Assembly (NCBI GenBank): GCA_905210545.1
Contig: CAJLXC010000014.1
Location: 1 to 27,236 of the forward strand
DNA length: 27,236 bases
Reading direction: 5' to 3'
From: an uncultured Eubacteriales bacterium
GTDB taxonomy: Bacteria; Bacillota; Clostridia; Christensenellales; Borkfalkiaceae
Shown here: positions 1 through 6,858 of the stretch, in pieces
How the letters are laid out: each line of letters starts with the position of its first letter
How positions within the stretch are numbered: position 1 is the first letter of the stretch
Notes under the pieces: generated by a model
The model's database searches: none
The model's input: only the letters and a program-made list of their open reading frames with translations
What the model was told of the DNA's origin: nothing
Program-made: the position numbers and the translations under genes

Positions 1-93
1 GGAGATTCGCCAGCCCGCCTTGGCAAAAAGCGCTATCGTTGATTCTTCAAGGCTGCCCTTGGGAAGGCCTATCATTATAAGTGGAGTGCTCAC
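1..93 (-). CDS. hisG: ATP phosphoribosyltransferase, N-terminal fragment (cut by window edge)
   Basis: The first 31 codons are visible; the rest lies beyond the window edge. The N-terminus reads IGLPKGSLEESTIALFAKAG, which matches the opening strand and helix of HisG proteins (consensus LPKGSL..AT..LF.KAG). HisG condenses ATP with PRPP in the first step of histidine biosynthesis, in the cytoplasm. The start is uncertain. A GTG at 93-91 gives MSTPLIMIGLPKG and a complete first beta strand, while an ATG at 75-73 gives a shorter start. Neither has a clear ribosome binding site. The gene lies downstream of tRNA-Gly on the same strand. The family call rests on about 25 residues, so it is good but not certain. 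No other his gene is visible. Confidence 0.7.
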   Translation of the reverse strand, partial: MSTPLIMIGLPKGSLEESTIALFAKAGWRIS

Positions 94-211
94 GGTATTT
101 TATATGTTTTTGGATTTCGGCGCGCCGTTTTCCGCAAAAAAAACGCATTTCCGCGCAGCCGCGAAAACGCCGTTCGGACTGCCGCCCGCGCGCCGCGCGC
201 GTCGGCCGGAT

Positions 212-285
212 TGGTGCGGGCAGACGGAATCGAACCGACATCACCAGTTTGGAAGACTGGGGTTTTACCACTAAACTATGCCCGC
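212..285 (-). tRNA. tRNA-Gly (anticodon UCC)
   Basis: On the minus strand the sequence folds as a complete cloverleaf. The acceptor strands are GCGGGCA and TGCCCGC, the anticodon loop is CTTCCAA with anticodon TCC, and the T arm carries GGTTCGATTCC. The discriminator is A (complement of 215), and CCA is encoded directly after it at 214-212. The short D loop (TAGTGGTAA) is typical of bacterial tRNA-Gly. A consensus promoter lies just upstream at 316-344. The 5' leader contains a small ACGAAC/GTTCGT hairpin. Confidence 0.95.
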
Positions 286-315
286 GTATAAACGAACTAT
301 CCCGCGTTCGTCTAT

Positions 316-344
316 ATTCTACTATATTTTTCGGCTTTTATCAA
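316..344 (-). promoter_or_regulatory. Promoter for tRNA-Gly
   Basis: On the minus strand, TTGATA (344-339) is followed after 17 bases by TAGAAT (321-316), a good sigma-A promoter. Transcription would start near 309, about 24 bases before the tRNA. It lies immediately after the stop codon of the YitT-family gene. Confidence 0.8.
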
Positions 345-358
345 GCGTTTTAAGCCTG

Positions 359-1390
359 TTACTTCTTTTTATCGTCGTTAAACTTACCGATAACCTCGCT
401 CACCGACCCGACGTAAGCGAAAGTATCGGGATAGTTACGTATAATCGCCTGGAACTTACTTACCTGCCTCGGGCTTATTACGCAAATCAAAAGTTGTTTG
501 TTATGGTGTTCGAACATTCCGACGGCGGGCGTAACCGTAACGCCGTGCCCGAGTTTTTCGATTATATCTTTCGATATTTCTTCCGCGTATTCGGTAACGA
601 CTTCGAATTTAAGCGCAGACTTACTCGAAATCATCATTCTGTCGCAAATAACCGTGGTTGCGCAGATGAACACCAACGACAAAAATACGGGTATAAGATT
701 TTCTTTATATACGGGTATGGACGACAGCATAATAACGCCGTTTACGCCGAATATCATGGAAGCGACGCTCTTATGAGGATATTTTTTCTGTATCATTGCT
801 CCTACGATATCCGCGCCGCCCGTCGAAGAATTTACTTTAAGCGAAAACGCAAGCGAAATACCCGCGGCAGCCCCGCCGACAAAAGCCGATAAAAGTCGTA
901 TACCGATATTTTCTTCACTTTCGGTTTTAGTCAATATTTTTTGCGTGATACTGAATTTATAATTCGGATCGATAAAATTATCGAGCAGAAACATCGTAAC
1001 GGTTATTATAATAGTCGCAATACAAGTCTTTACGCAAAAATCCTTGCCGAGCCTTTTCCACGCAACCGCAAGAAGCGGAACGTTAACCACCAAAAACAAC
1101 AACGAACTGTAATCAAGGCCGCTGTTTTGCGTTTCGCCTATGCCGAGAAGTTTTTTTACTATCGCAACGACGCCGCCGACTCCTCCTGGAGCAAAGTTAC
1201 ACGTCGTTACGAAATAATGAAACGACACCGAATAGAAAAACGCGGACAAGAAGATATAAATCGCGCTTCTTAAAATATCTTTCTTTTTATTTACCGGAGT
1301 TATAAAGTAGTCTTTTTTTACTCCGTACTCTTTTTCGCTTTCCGTTTTAACACCGGGCGCAACGGGTTCTAATTCTTCCATAGTAAACAT
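359..1390 (-). CDS. YitT family membrane protein (YitT_membrane + DUF2179)
   Basis: The protein has 343 residues. A hydrophilic N-terminal tail of about 35 residues precedes several hydrophobic segments (roughly 40-60, 85-105, 120-140, 165-185 and 205-250). These carry YitT family hallmarks: the FAPGGVGG stretch near residue 70 and the STGGADI motif near 190. The last ~80 residues form a soluble DUF2179 domain (VVTEYAEEISKDIIE through GSVSEVIGKF). YitT proteins are integral membrane proteins of Firmicutes with no firmly established function; transport is often suspected. GGAG lies only 2 bases before the first ATG, so the ATG at 1381 (MEELEP, spacing 11) is a possible alternative start. The gene is divergent from leuS. 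A TGC-TAATAT extended -10 lies upstream. Confidence 0.9.
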   Translation of the reverse strand: MFTMEELEPVAPGVKTESEKEYGVKKDYFITPVNKKKDILRSAIYIFLSAFFYSVSFHYFVTTCNFAPGGVGGVVAIVKKLLGIGETQNSGLDYSSLLFLVVNVPLLAVAWKRLGKDFCVKTCIATIIITVTMFLLDNFIDPNYKFSITQKILTKTESEENIGIRLLSAFVGGAAAGISLAFSLKVNSSTGGADIVGAMIQKKYPHKSVASMIFGVNGVIMLSSIPVYKENLIPVFLSLVFICATTVICDRMMISSKSALKFEVVTEYAEEISKDIIEKLGHGVTVTPAVGMFEHHNKQLLICVISPRQVSKFQAIIRNYPDTFAYVGSVSEVIGKFNDDKKK

Positions 1391-1408
1391 ATCTCCGAAA
1401 ACGCAACT

Positions 1409-1417
1409 ATATTAGCA
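1409..1417 (-). promoter_or_regulatory. Probable extended -10 promoter of the YitT-family gene
   Basis: On the minus strand TGCTAATAT (1417-1409) forms an extended -10 element 19 bases upstream of the ATG. No good -35 hexamer is seen at the right distance, only T-rich sequence. Confidence 0.45.
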
Positions 1418-1498
1418 TATTTCAACCAAAAACAAAAGCGTTTTAACCGTGGCAAAAAAAATATTTTTAATACTATTTTTCTCGTTGCCTTTATTTTA

Positions 1499-1528
1499 TT
1501 AGGATATTTTCAAAAAATGTGTTAGAAT
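1499..1528 (+). promoter_or_regulatory. Probable leuS promoter
   Basis: TAGAAT at 1523-1528 is preceded by TGT, making an extended -10. A weak -35 (TTAGGA, 1499-1504) lies 18 bases upstream. This predicts a leader of about 80 bases. The leader holds no T-box core motif or terminator hairpin, so leuS does not look T-box regulated. Confidence 0.5.
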
Positions 1529-1615
1529 GGCGGTAATTGTTTCTTTGGTCGCGCGCATAATCGCCTGCGACCCGGCCGACCGCATTCGGCTCAATTCAGG
1601 AGGACGCCAGATTAT

Positions 1616-4048
1616 ATGGACATGAAATCTATCGAACCCAAATGGCAACAAAAATGGGAAAAAGACAAATTGTATTCTTTTAACAAGAAGAATATCGACA
1701 AAAAGTTCTATTGTCTTGAAATGTTTTCTTATCCGTCGGCTTCGAAACTGCATCTGGGGCATTGGTACAACTACGGTTTAACCGACAGTTTCGCTCGTTA
1801 TAAAAAGATGAAGGGCTTCGAGGTGTTCGAGCCGATGGGATTCGACGCTTTCGGTCTGCCCGCAGAAAATTACGCAATCAAAACGGGCGTTCACCCCGAA
1901 GACTCCACTCTTCAGAATATCGCCACCATGGAAAAGCAACTTAAAGCAATGGGCGCAATGTTCGACTGGAACGCCGAAATCAAAACCTGTCTGCCCGACT
2001 ATTACAAATGGACGCAATGGCTCTTTCTGAAACTCTACGATAAGAATCTTGCGTATCGCAAAGAAGCGCCCGTAAACTGGTGCCCGAGTTGCAATACAGT
2101 TCTTGCCAACGAGCAGGTTACGGACGGCTGCTGCGAGCGTTGCGGAACGCAGGTGGTCAAGCGAAATCTTACGCAATGGTTTTTCAGAATCACCGATTAC
2201 GCGGAAGAACTTTTAGACAAACTCGACGATCTCGACTGGCCCGAAAAGACCAAACTTATGCAGAAAAACTGGATAGGCAAATCGAGCGGCGGAGAAATCA
2301 TCTTCACGACCGAAAGCGGCGACGCGTTCAAAGTGTTCACCACCCGCGCCGACACCCTATTCGGAGTTTCGTTCGTCGCGCTCGCGCCCGAACACCCGCT
2401 CGTTAAAAAATTGACCGACGAAAAATGCAAAGCGGCGGTCGACGCCTATATAGAAGAAACTTCCAAACGCGACGAAATAGAGCGTTTATCGACGTCGAGA
2501 GAGAAAACCGGCGTATTTATCGGCGCGTACGCCGTAAACCCGATCAACGGCAAAAAAGTACCCGTTTACGCCGCAGACTACGTACTGTATTCTTACGGCA
2601 CGGGGGCGGTAATGGGCGTACCCGCTCACGACGCGAGAGATTTCGCGTTCGCCAAAAAATACGGCTTGCCCGTCAATCAGGTAATCCGCGACCCCGACAG
2701 CACGACCACCGAACTGCCCTACACAGAAGACGGCATGCTGGTAAACAGTCTGGGCTTTGACGGACTTTCGTCCGACGAAGCAAGAAAGGCTATTTTAGGC
2801 AAACTCGCCTCCGAAGAAAAAGGACAGCACAGAATAAATTACAGACTCCGCGACTGGCTCGTTTCCCGTCAGAGATACTGGGGCGCGCCCATTCCGATAA
2901 TCTACTGCCCGAAATGCGGCACGGTACCCGTTCCGTATAAGGACTTACCCGTAGAACTTCCGAGAAACGTGGAATTTAAGCCCGACGGAAAATCTCCGCT
3001 TGCGAAGTGCGAATCGTTTATGAACACGACGTGCCCGGTATGCGGCGGAAAAGCAACGAGAGATCCAGATACGCTCGACACGTTCGTATGTTCGAGTTGG
3101 TATTATCTCCGCTATCCCGACAATAAAAACGCCAACGCTCCGTTCGACCCCGAAATAATAAACAAAATGCTCCCCGTGGACAAATACGTCGGCGGCCCGG
3201 AACACGCGTGCATGCACCTCTTATACGCGAGGTTCATAACCAAAGCGTTGCGGGATATGGGCTATCTTAATTTCGACGAACCGTTCAAATCGCTCACCCA
3301 TCAGGGCATTATTCTGGGCCCCGACGGAAACAGAATGAGCAAATCGCGCGGCAACGTCGTTTCGCCCGATCAATATATCGAACAATACGGCTCGGACGTT
3401 TTCAGAATGTACCTTATGTTCGGGTTTAACTACACCGAAGGCGGTCCGTGGGACGATAACGGAATCAAATCTATCGCCAAATTCGCCGACCGTATCGAAA
3501 GATTGGTAGTGCGGGCGAACGAACTCCGTTCAAACAAACACTCCGAACCGACGCACGCAGACAAAGAACTTTTATACGCCGAGGCATACGCCGTTAAATG
3601 CGTGGACCGGGATATGAACAACTTCTCGTTCAACACGGCAATCGCAAGGCTTATGGAATACGTCAACGCGCTTTACAAATACGACGCGAGCGAAAACGAA
3701 TCCGGCTTCGTATTCAAAAAATGCGTGGATACGTTAATTTTGTTGCTTGCGCCGTGCGCTCCTCACTTCGCGGAAGAATTATGGTCGATGCGCGGTTACA
3801 AAAAATCGGTATTCTTGACCGACTACCCCGTATGCGACGAAAACGCGCTCGTTAAAGACGAAATCGAAATCGCGGTACAGGTAAACAGCAAGATGAAAGC
3901 GAAAATCGACGTCCCGACCGAATCGACCGACGAAGAAGCGAAGGCAATCGCTTTGACCGACGCATCGGTGGCGAAAGCCGTCGAAGGCAAACAGATAGTA
4001 AAAGTCATCTACGTAAAAGGCAGACTGCTTAACTTGATCGTAAAATAA
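1616..4048 (+). CDS. leuS: Leucyl-tRNA synthetase
   Basis: This 810-residue cytoplasmic class Ia synthetase charges tRNA-Leu and is close to the usual bacterial length. The ATP-binding HIGH motif is HLGH (46-49) and the KMSKS loop is RMSKS (573-577). A zinc ribbon follows the HIGH half-domain (C156, C159, C173, C176), and a second CxxC pair precedes the catalytic core's second half (CPKC...CPVC). The CP1 editing domain is intact: the threonine-rich [10 protein letters not shown] begins at about 241, and the discriminating aspartate lies in PAHDARD (D339/D342). An anticodon-binding helical domain and a C-terminal appendage ([11 protein letters not shown]) close the protein. The ATG at 1616 is chosen because AGGAGG sits 12 bases upstream; an in-frame ATG at 1622 is less well placed. 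The gene is monocistronic, ending in a strong hairpin. Confidence 0.98.
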   Translation: MDMKSIEPKWQQKWEKDKLYSFNKKNIDKKFYCLEMFSYPSASKLHLGHWYNYGLTDSFARYKKMKGFEVFEPMGFDAFGLPAENYAIKTGVHPEDSTLQNIATMEKQLKAMGAMFDWNAEIKTCLPDYYKWTQWLFLKLYDKNLAYRKEAPVNWCPSCNTVLANEQVTDGCCERCGTQVVKRNLTQWFFRITDYAEELLDKLDDLDWPEKTKLMQKNWIGKSSGGEIIFTTESGDAFKVFTTRADTLFGVSFVALAPEHPLVKKLTDEKCKAAVDAYIEETSKRDEIERLSTSREKTGVFIGAYAVNPINGKKVPVYAADYVLYSYGTGAVMGVPAHDARDFAFAKKYGLPVNQVIRDPDSTTTELPYTEDGMLVNSLGFDGLSSDEARKAILGKLASEEKGQHRINYRLRDWLVSRQRYWGAPIPIIYCPKCGTVPVPYKDLPVELPRNVEFKPDGKSPLAKCESFMNTTCPVCGGKATRDPDTLDTFVCSSWYYLRYPDNKNANAPFDPEIINKMLPVDKYVGGPEHACMHLLYARFITKALRDMGYLNFDEPFKSLTHQGIILGPDGNRMSKSRGNVVSPDQYIEQYGSDVFRMYLMFGFNYTEGGPWDDNGIKSIAKFADRIERLVVRANELRSNKHSEPTHADKELLYAEAYAVKCVDRDMNNFSFNTAIARLMEYVNALYKYDASENESGFVFKKCVDTLILLLAPCAPHFAEELWSMRGYKKSVFLTDYPVCDENALVKDEIEIAVQVNSKMKAKIDVPTESTDEEAKAIALTDASVAKAVEGKQIVKVIYVKGRLLNLIVK

Positions 4049-4065
4049 TTTTATCCGTAAAACAC

Positions 4066-4104
4066 GCGGCGGCAACTTTTTCAAGTTGCCGCCGCATATT
4101 TTTT
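4066..4104. terminator. Intrinsic terminator between convergent leuS and the EamA/RCK operon
   Basis: A 13-base-pair perfect stem, GCGGCGGCAACTT (4066-4078) with AAGTTGCCGCCGC (4083-4095), has a TTTC loop and is followed by ATATTTTTTAT on the plus strand. On the minus strand the downstream run is weaker (GTGTTTTA), so it is a strong leuS terminator and a plausible terminator for the opposing operon. Confidence 0.92.
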
Positions 4105-4110
4105 ATTGAA

Positions 4111-4971
4111 TTAAAGTAACAGACAAAGAGTTCCGACTACGATTATCATAAGCCCCATAAACGATTTAAGCGTAAGTTTTTCTTTGAAAACTATATACGA
4201 AAACGCTACGCTTACGAGTATCGAAAGTTTATCTATCGGAACGACGACGCTGACTTCGCCGAGTTGCAGCGCCCTGTAATAACACAGCCACGACGCGCCC
4301 GTCAGAATACCCGAAATTACTATAAACAGCAATTCTTTTTTAGTGGTTTCTTTTACGAGTTTACCTTTGCCCGTAACCAGAACGGTGAGCCACGCCATTA
4401 CGAGAACGACAGCCGTCCTTACGGTCGTAGCAAGGTTCGAATCGACGTTTTCTATACCGACTTTTGCGAGAACGCTCGTCAAAGCTGCGAATACCGCCGA
4501 CAGGCTGCCGTAGAAAAACCAGCCCAAACCCCTCTTTTTTTCGCCCGCGCCGTCTTTTTTACCTATCATCATATAGGTACCGACGGTAACGGCGATAAGC
4601 CCCGTAATTTTAGGCGCGGTTACGCTTTCGCCCAGGAAAATAACGGCTATGACCGCCGCCAGAACGGTACTCGACTTATCGAGCGGCACGACTTTATTTA
4701 CGTCGCCTATCGAAATAGCCTTAAAGTAACACAGCCATGACGCGCCCGTGGTAATACCCGATAAGACGAGAAATATCCGACTTTTCGTATCGATATTCGT
4801 TATTCCGCCCCACGAGCCGACGATCGTTACCATAACCGCCGAACAAAGCAATACCACGCCCGTCCGTATTGCGGTAGCGACCGTAGAATCGGTTTTTTTT
4901 ATGCCGCATTTGGCGGTGATAGACGTAAGCCCCGCGAAAAACGCGGAGCCTAATGCAAATAATATCCACAC
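4111..4971 (-). CDS. EamA/DMT family transporter
   Basis: The 286-residue protein is very hydrophobic, with about ten predicted membrane segments in two homologous halves. Each half opens with a similar motif: FAGLTSITAKCGI near residue 13 and FAALTSVLAKVGI near 160. Each also contains a GASWLCY(F/Y)(K/R)A motif (about 96 and 226), which is the duplicated EamA architecture of the drug/metabolite transporter superfamily. Substrates of such proteins vary and cannot be told from sequence. The start is GTG, and only one base separates it from the stop codon of the upstream RCK gene, which implies translational coupling. No independent Shine-Dalgarno sequence is seen. Confidence 0.9.
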   Translation of the reverse strand: MWILFALGSAFFAGLTSITAKCGIKKTDSTVATAIRTGVVLLCSAVMVTIVGSWGGITNIDTKSRIFLVLSGITTGASWLCYFKAISIGDVNKVVPLDKSSTVLAAVIAVIFLGESVTAPKITGLIAVTVGTYMMIGKKDGAGEKKRGLGWFFYGSLSAVFAALTSVLAKVGIENVDSNLATTVRTAVVLVMAWLTVLVTGKGKLVKETTKKELLFIVISGILTGASWLCYYRALQLGEVSVVVPIDKLSILVSVAFSYIVFKEKLTLKSFMGLMIIVVGTLCLLL

Positions 4972-4972
4972 G

Positions 4973-5620
4973 TCAAATCTTAAAACACTTTTTAAGGTCT
5001 TTGAATTTACCGAGAACCATAAGCGTTTTTTCGCCGTCGAGTTTACAACCCGCGCTTATGGCGAAATCTATTTTGCCGTTTTCTTTTACGCCGAGTACGT
5101 TGATACCGTACTTTTTACGAACGTCGAGTTCGCCGAGAGTTTTACCCTTCCACGCGTCGGGAACGGTAACTTCGAATATAGAGTGGTCGCTGTCGATTTC
5201 GATATAGTCGGTAACGTGGTCGGAAGTATACCTTATAGCCGTCCAGTCGCCGAGTTGCTTTTCGGGATATACGACTTCGTCTGCGCCGATCTTTTTAAGC
5301 AACTTTTCCTGCAAATCGCTGCTTGCCCTCGCAACGACGAGCGACGCGCCGAGTTCTTTTAAGAGCGAAGTGATCTCCAACGAACTCTGGAAGTCGTTGC
5401 CTATCGCGACTATACACACCTCGAAATTTTTAATGCCTAAACTTTTCAATAAATCGAGGTCGGTAGCGTCGCCTATCTGCGCGTCCGTTACGACCGGCAA
5501 AGCGGCGTTTACGCGTTTTTCGGATTTGTCGATTGCAAGCACGTCGTGCCCCAAATCGTGAAGTTTGACCGATACGTTATAGCCGTACCTACCTAAACCT
5601 ATGAGTAATACGGATTTCAT
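4973..5620 (-). CDS. KtrA/TrkA-type RCK domain protein (potassium transport regulator)
   Basis: The 215-residue soluble protein has the size and layout of KtrA. An N-terminal RCK_N Rossmann domain carries GLGRYG (8-13), an acidic residue ending strand 2 (D31) and QIGDATD near 50. It is followed by an RCK_C domain (about 140-210, with VPDAWKGKTLGEL and KYGINVLGVKENGKI). Such proteins form cytoplasmic octameric rings that bind nucleotides and gate a membrane partner such as KtrB or TrkH. No such partner lies in the window; the gene is instead coupled to an EamA transporter. GGAG lies 13 bases before the ATG. It could serve a KtrB encoded elsewhere. Nothing in the sequence shows that it controls the EamA protein. 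Confidence 0.88.
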   Translation of the reverse strand: MKSVLLIGLGRYGYNVSVKLHDLGHDVLAIDKSEKRVNAALPVVTDAQIGDATDLDLLKSLGIKNFEVCIVAIGNDFQSSLEITSLLKELGASLVVARASSDLQEKLLKKIGADEVVYPEKQLGDWTAIRYTSDHVTDYIEIDSDHSIFEVTVPDAWKGKTLGELDVRKKYGINVLGVKENGKIDFAISAGCKLDGEKTLMVLGKFKDLKKCFKI

Positions 5621-5655
5621 TTTTTTATTTTATCTCCGATTTTAGTTAATTTTTA

Positions 5656-5850
5656 CGCTCCTGACGGGACTCATCCGTCGCGCTTCGCGCGCCACCTTCT
5701 CTGCAAAGAGAAGGCAAGACGGCTTTTATCCGAACGACGGTATACGATATTTCTGTCTTTTAAGCAAATAGTCGCCCGAAGAAGAAGGCTCGACTTGCGC
5801 GAAAGGATTCGACAGACCTTTGCGGTCGTCGAAGTCTTACGCAAAAGTCG
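5656..5850. repeat. Palindromic, MITE/REP-like intergenic repeat region
   Basis: This gene-free stretch holds several nested palindromes. GACGG/CCGTC arms (5663-5667, 5675-5679) come first. A CGCGC-TTC-GCGCG hairpin (5679-5691) and CCTTCTCT-GCAA-AGAGAAGG (5695-5714) follow. A larger imperfect inverted repeat spans 5792-5849, with arms GACTTGCG and CGCAAAAGTC, inner arms TTCGAC/GTCGAA and ACC/GGT. The minus-strand string GAAGGTGGCGCGCGAAGCGC with its flanking hairpin resembles small dispersed palindromic elements common in gut Clostridia genomes; that resemblance is from memory. No open frame of note is present. The element lies between two minus-strand operons and may act as a transcription end for the upstream one. 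Confidence 0.55.
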
Positions 5851-5880
5851 GAAACGCGCTTATTCGGGATGAATATTTGT

Positions 5881-6660
5881 TCAAAAATGGTCTTTTTCTT
5901 TTTTGCTCCACTTTCCGGCGATATAACGACATCTGACGGAAAGCGGAGTCGTTTTTTCCAAAAAATACACGAACTTGTTGAACGCGCCCGGAATAACTTT
6001 CCGTTTGTTTTTATTTAAGGCTTTAAGCGCTTTTTTCACGACGAAGTCTGCCGGCTTCGACGACATTTTACCCGTTATGCCCTGAACCCGTATATCGTTT
6101 ATAACGTCGGGTCGGGTCGGAATACCGCCCGGTACCAAAGTCGTGATTTTCGCGTTTTTTACTTCGTACCGAAGCGACGTAAAAAAGTTGAGCAAAAACG
6201 CCTTCGAAGCCGAATATATCGCGAAGTACGGCATGGGCGTCGTTCCGCTCATACTGCCTACGGTGAGAATTTTCAGTTTTTCGGTGCGGCGTTCTATCAC
6301 GAAACGGGTTATCGAAAGAGTCGCTTCCACGTTCACGCGAACCTGAAAAACGAGTTTTTCCTGCGTATACTTATCGAACGCCTTTTGCGTATCTACGCCC
6401 GCGACGTTCATAAGCCCCGAAAAAACCGCGTTTTTTTCCGTCGCGTAATCGAAAAGGGCTTTTCTTCCGTCTTCGCTCGTTACGTCGGCGGGGAAAATCT
6501 CTATTTCGGCGTTCGGGTTTATTTTAAGCAGTTCCAAACGCAGATCTTCGAGTTTTTCTTTGTTTCTGCCCGTCAGAAACAGATTGTCGGTCGCGACGAG
6601 TTGACGGCAGAATTCCTTGCCCAAGCCACCCGTCGCGCCCGTTATAAGCGTATATTCCAT
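5881..6660 (-). CDS. Short-chain dehydrogenase/reductase (SDR) family oxidoreductase
   Basis: The 259-residue protein has a classical SDR layout. The cofactor motif TGATGGLG lies at 7-14, and DV (59-60) and NVAG (85-88) are in place. The catalytic set is N110, S136 and Y149-x-x-x-K153 (YSASK). The GR (31-32) after strand 2 fits preference for NADP(H). The C-terminal ~30 residues are basic and aromatic. These enzymes reduce or oxidise carbonyl/hydroxyl groups; the substrate cannot be deduced. The start ATG overlaps the stop codon of the UPF0291 gene (TAATG), so it is translated as the last gene of the pheST operon. Its link to translation genes is probably operon hitch-hiking rather than function. 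Confidence 0.9.
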   Translation of the reverse strand: MEYTLITGATGGLGKEFCRQLVATDNLFLTGRNKEKLEDLRLELLKINPNAEIEIFPADVTSEDGRKALFDYATEKNAVFSGLMNVAGVDTQKAFDKYTQEKLVFQVRVNVEATLSITRFVIERRTEKLKILTVGSMSGTTPMPYFAIYSASKAFLLNFFTSLRYEVKNAKITTLVPGGIPTRPDVINDIRVQGITGKMSSKPADFVVKKALKALNKNKRKVIPGAFNKFVYFLEKTTPLSVRCRYIAGKWSKKEKDHF

Positions 6661-6854
6661 TACGACTTCTTTTCGAGTTTGTGTTCGCCGTTTTCGTCGA
6701 TAACGTAAGTGTTGTCGAGTTGAGCGCGCAAATTGCCCGTAACGCTCGCTATATATTCCTTACGAAGTTTGTCCTGCTCGGCTTTTTCTTCCTCGGTCAA
6801 GCCTTCGCTTCTCTGCTTTCTTGCCAAAAAATTTATTCTGTCTATATCAACCAT
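6660..6854 (-). CDS. UPF0291 / DUF896 family small protein (YnzC-like)
   Basis: The 64-residue charged protein begins MVDIDRINFLARKQRSEGLT and continues with EEEKAEQDKLRKEYI. This is the two-helix hairpin typical of UPF0291 (YnzC/YneR-like) proteins, which are restricted largely to Firmicutes. The second half (VTGNLRAQLDNTYVIDENG) is also characteristic. Its role is not established; some homologues are linked to stress responses. The Shine-Dalgarno AAGG overlaps the final codons of pheT, and the stop overlaps the next start, so it is translationally coupled on both sides. Confidence 0.88.
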   Translation of the reverse strand: MVDIDRINFLARKQRSEGLTEEEKAEQDKLRKEYIASVTGNLRAQLDNTYVIDENGEHKLEKKS

Positions 6855-6858
6855 TTCT

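Noticed and set aside
290..310. ACGAAC/GTTCGT hairpin just upstream of tRNA-Gly as a regulatory element
   Set aside because: A 6-bp stem without a U run; most likely just the processed 5' leader of the tRNA transcript.
278..892. A 204-codon plus-strand frame starting inside tRNA-Gly
   Set aside because: It begins within a tRNA and runs antisense to the YitT-family gene, with a shadow-like composition.
1529..1615. A T-box in the leuS leader
   Set aside because: No T-box core sequence, terminator hairpin or antiterminator pairing is present in the roughly 80-base leader.
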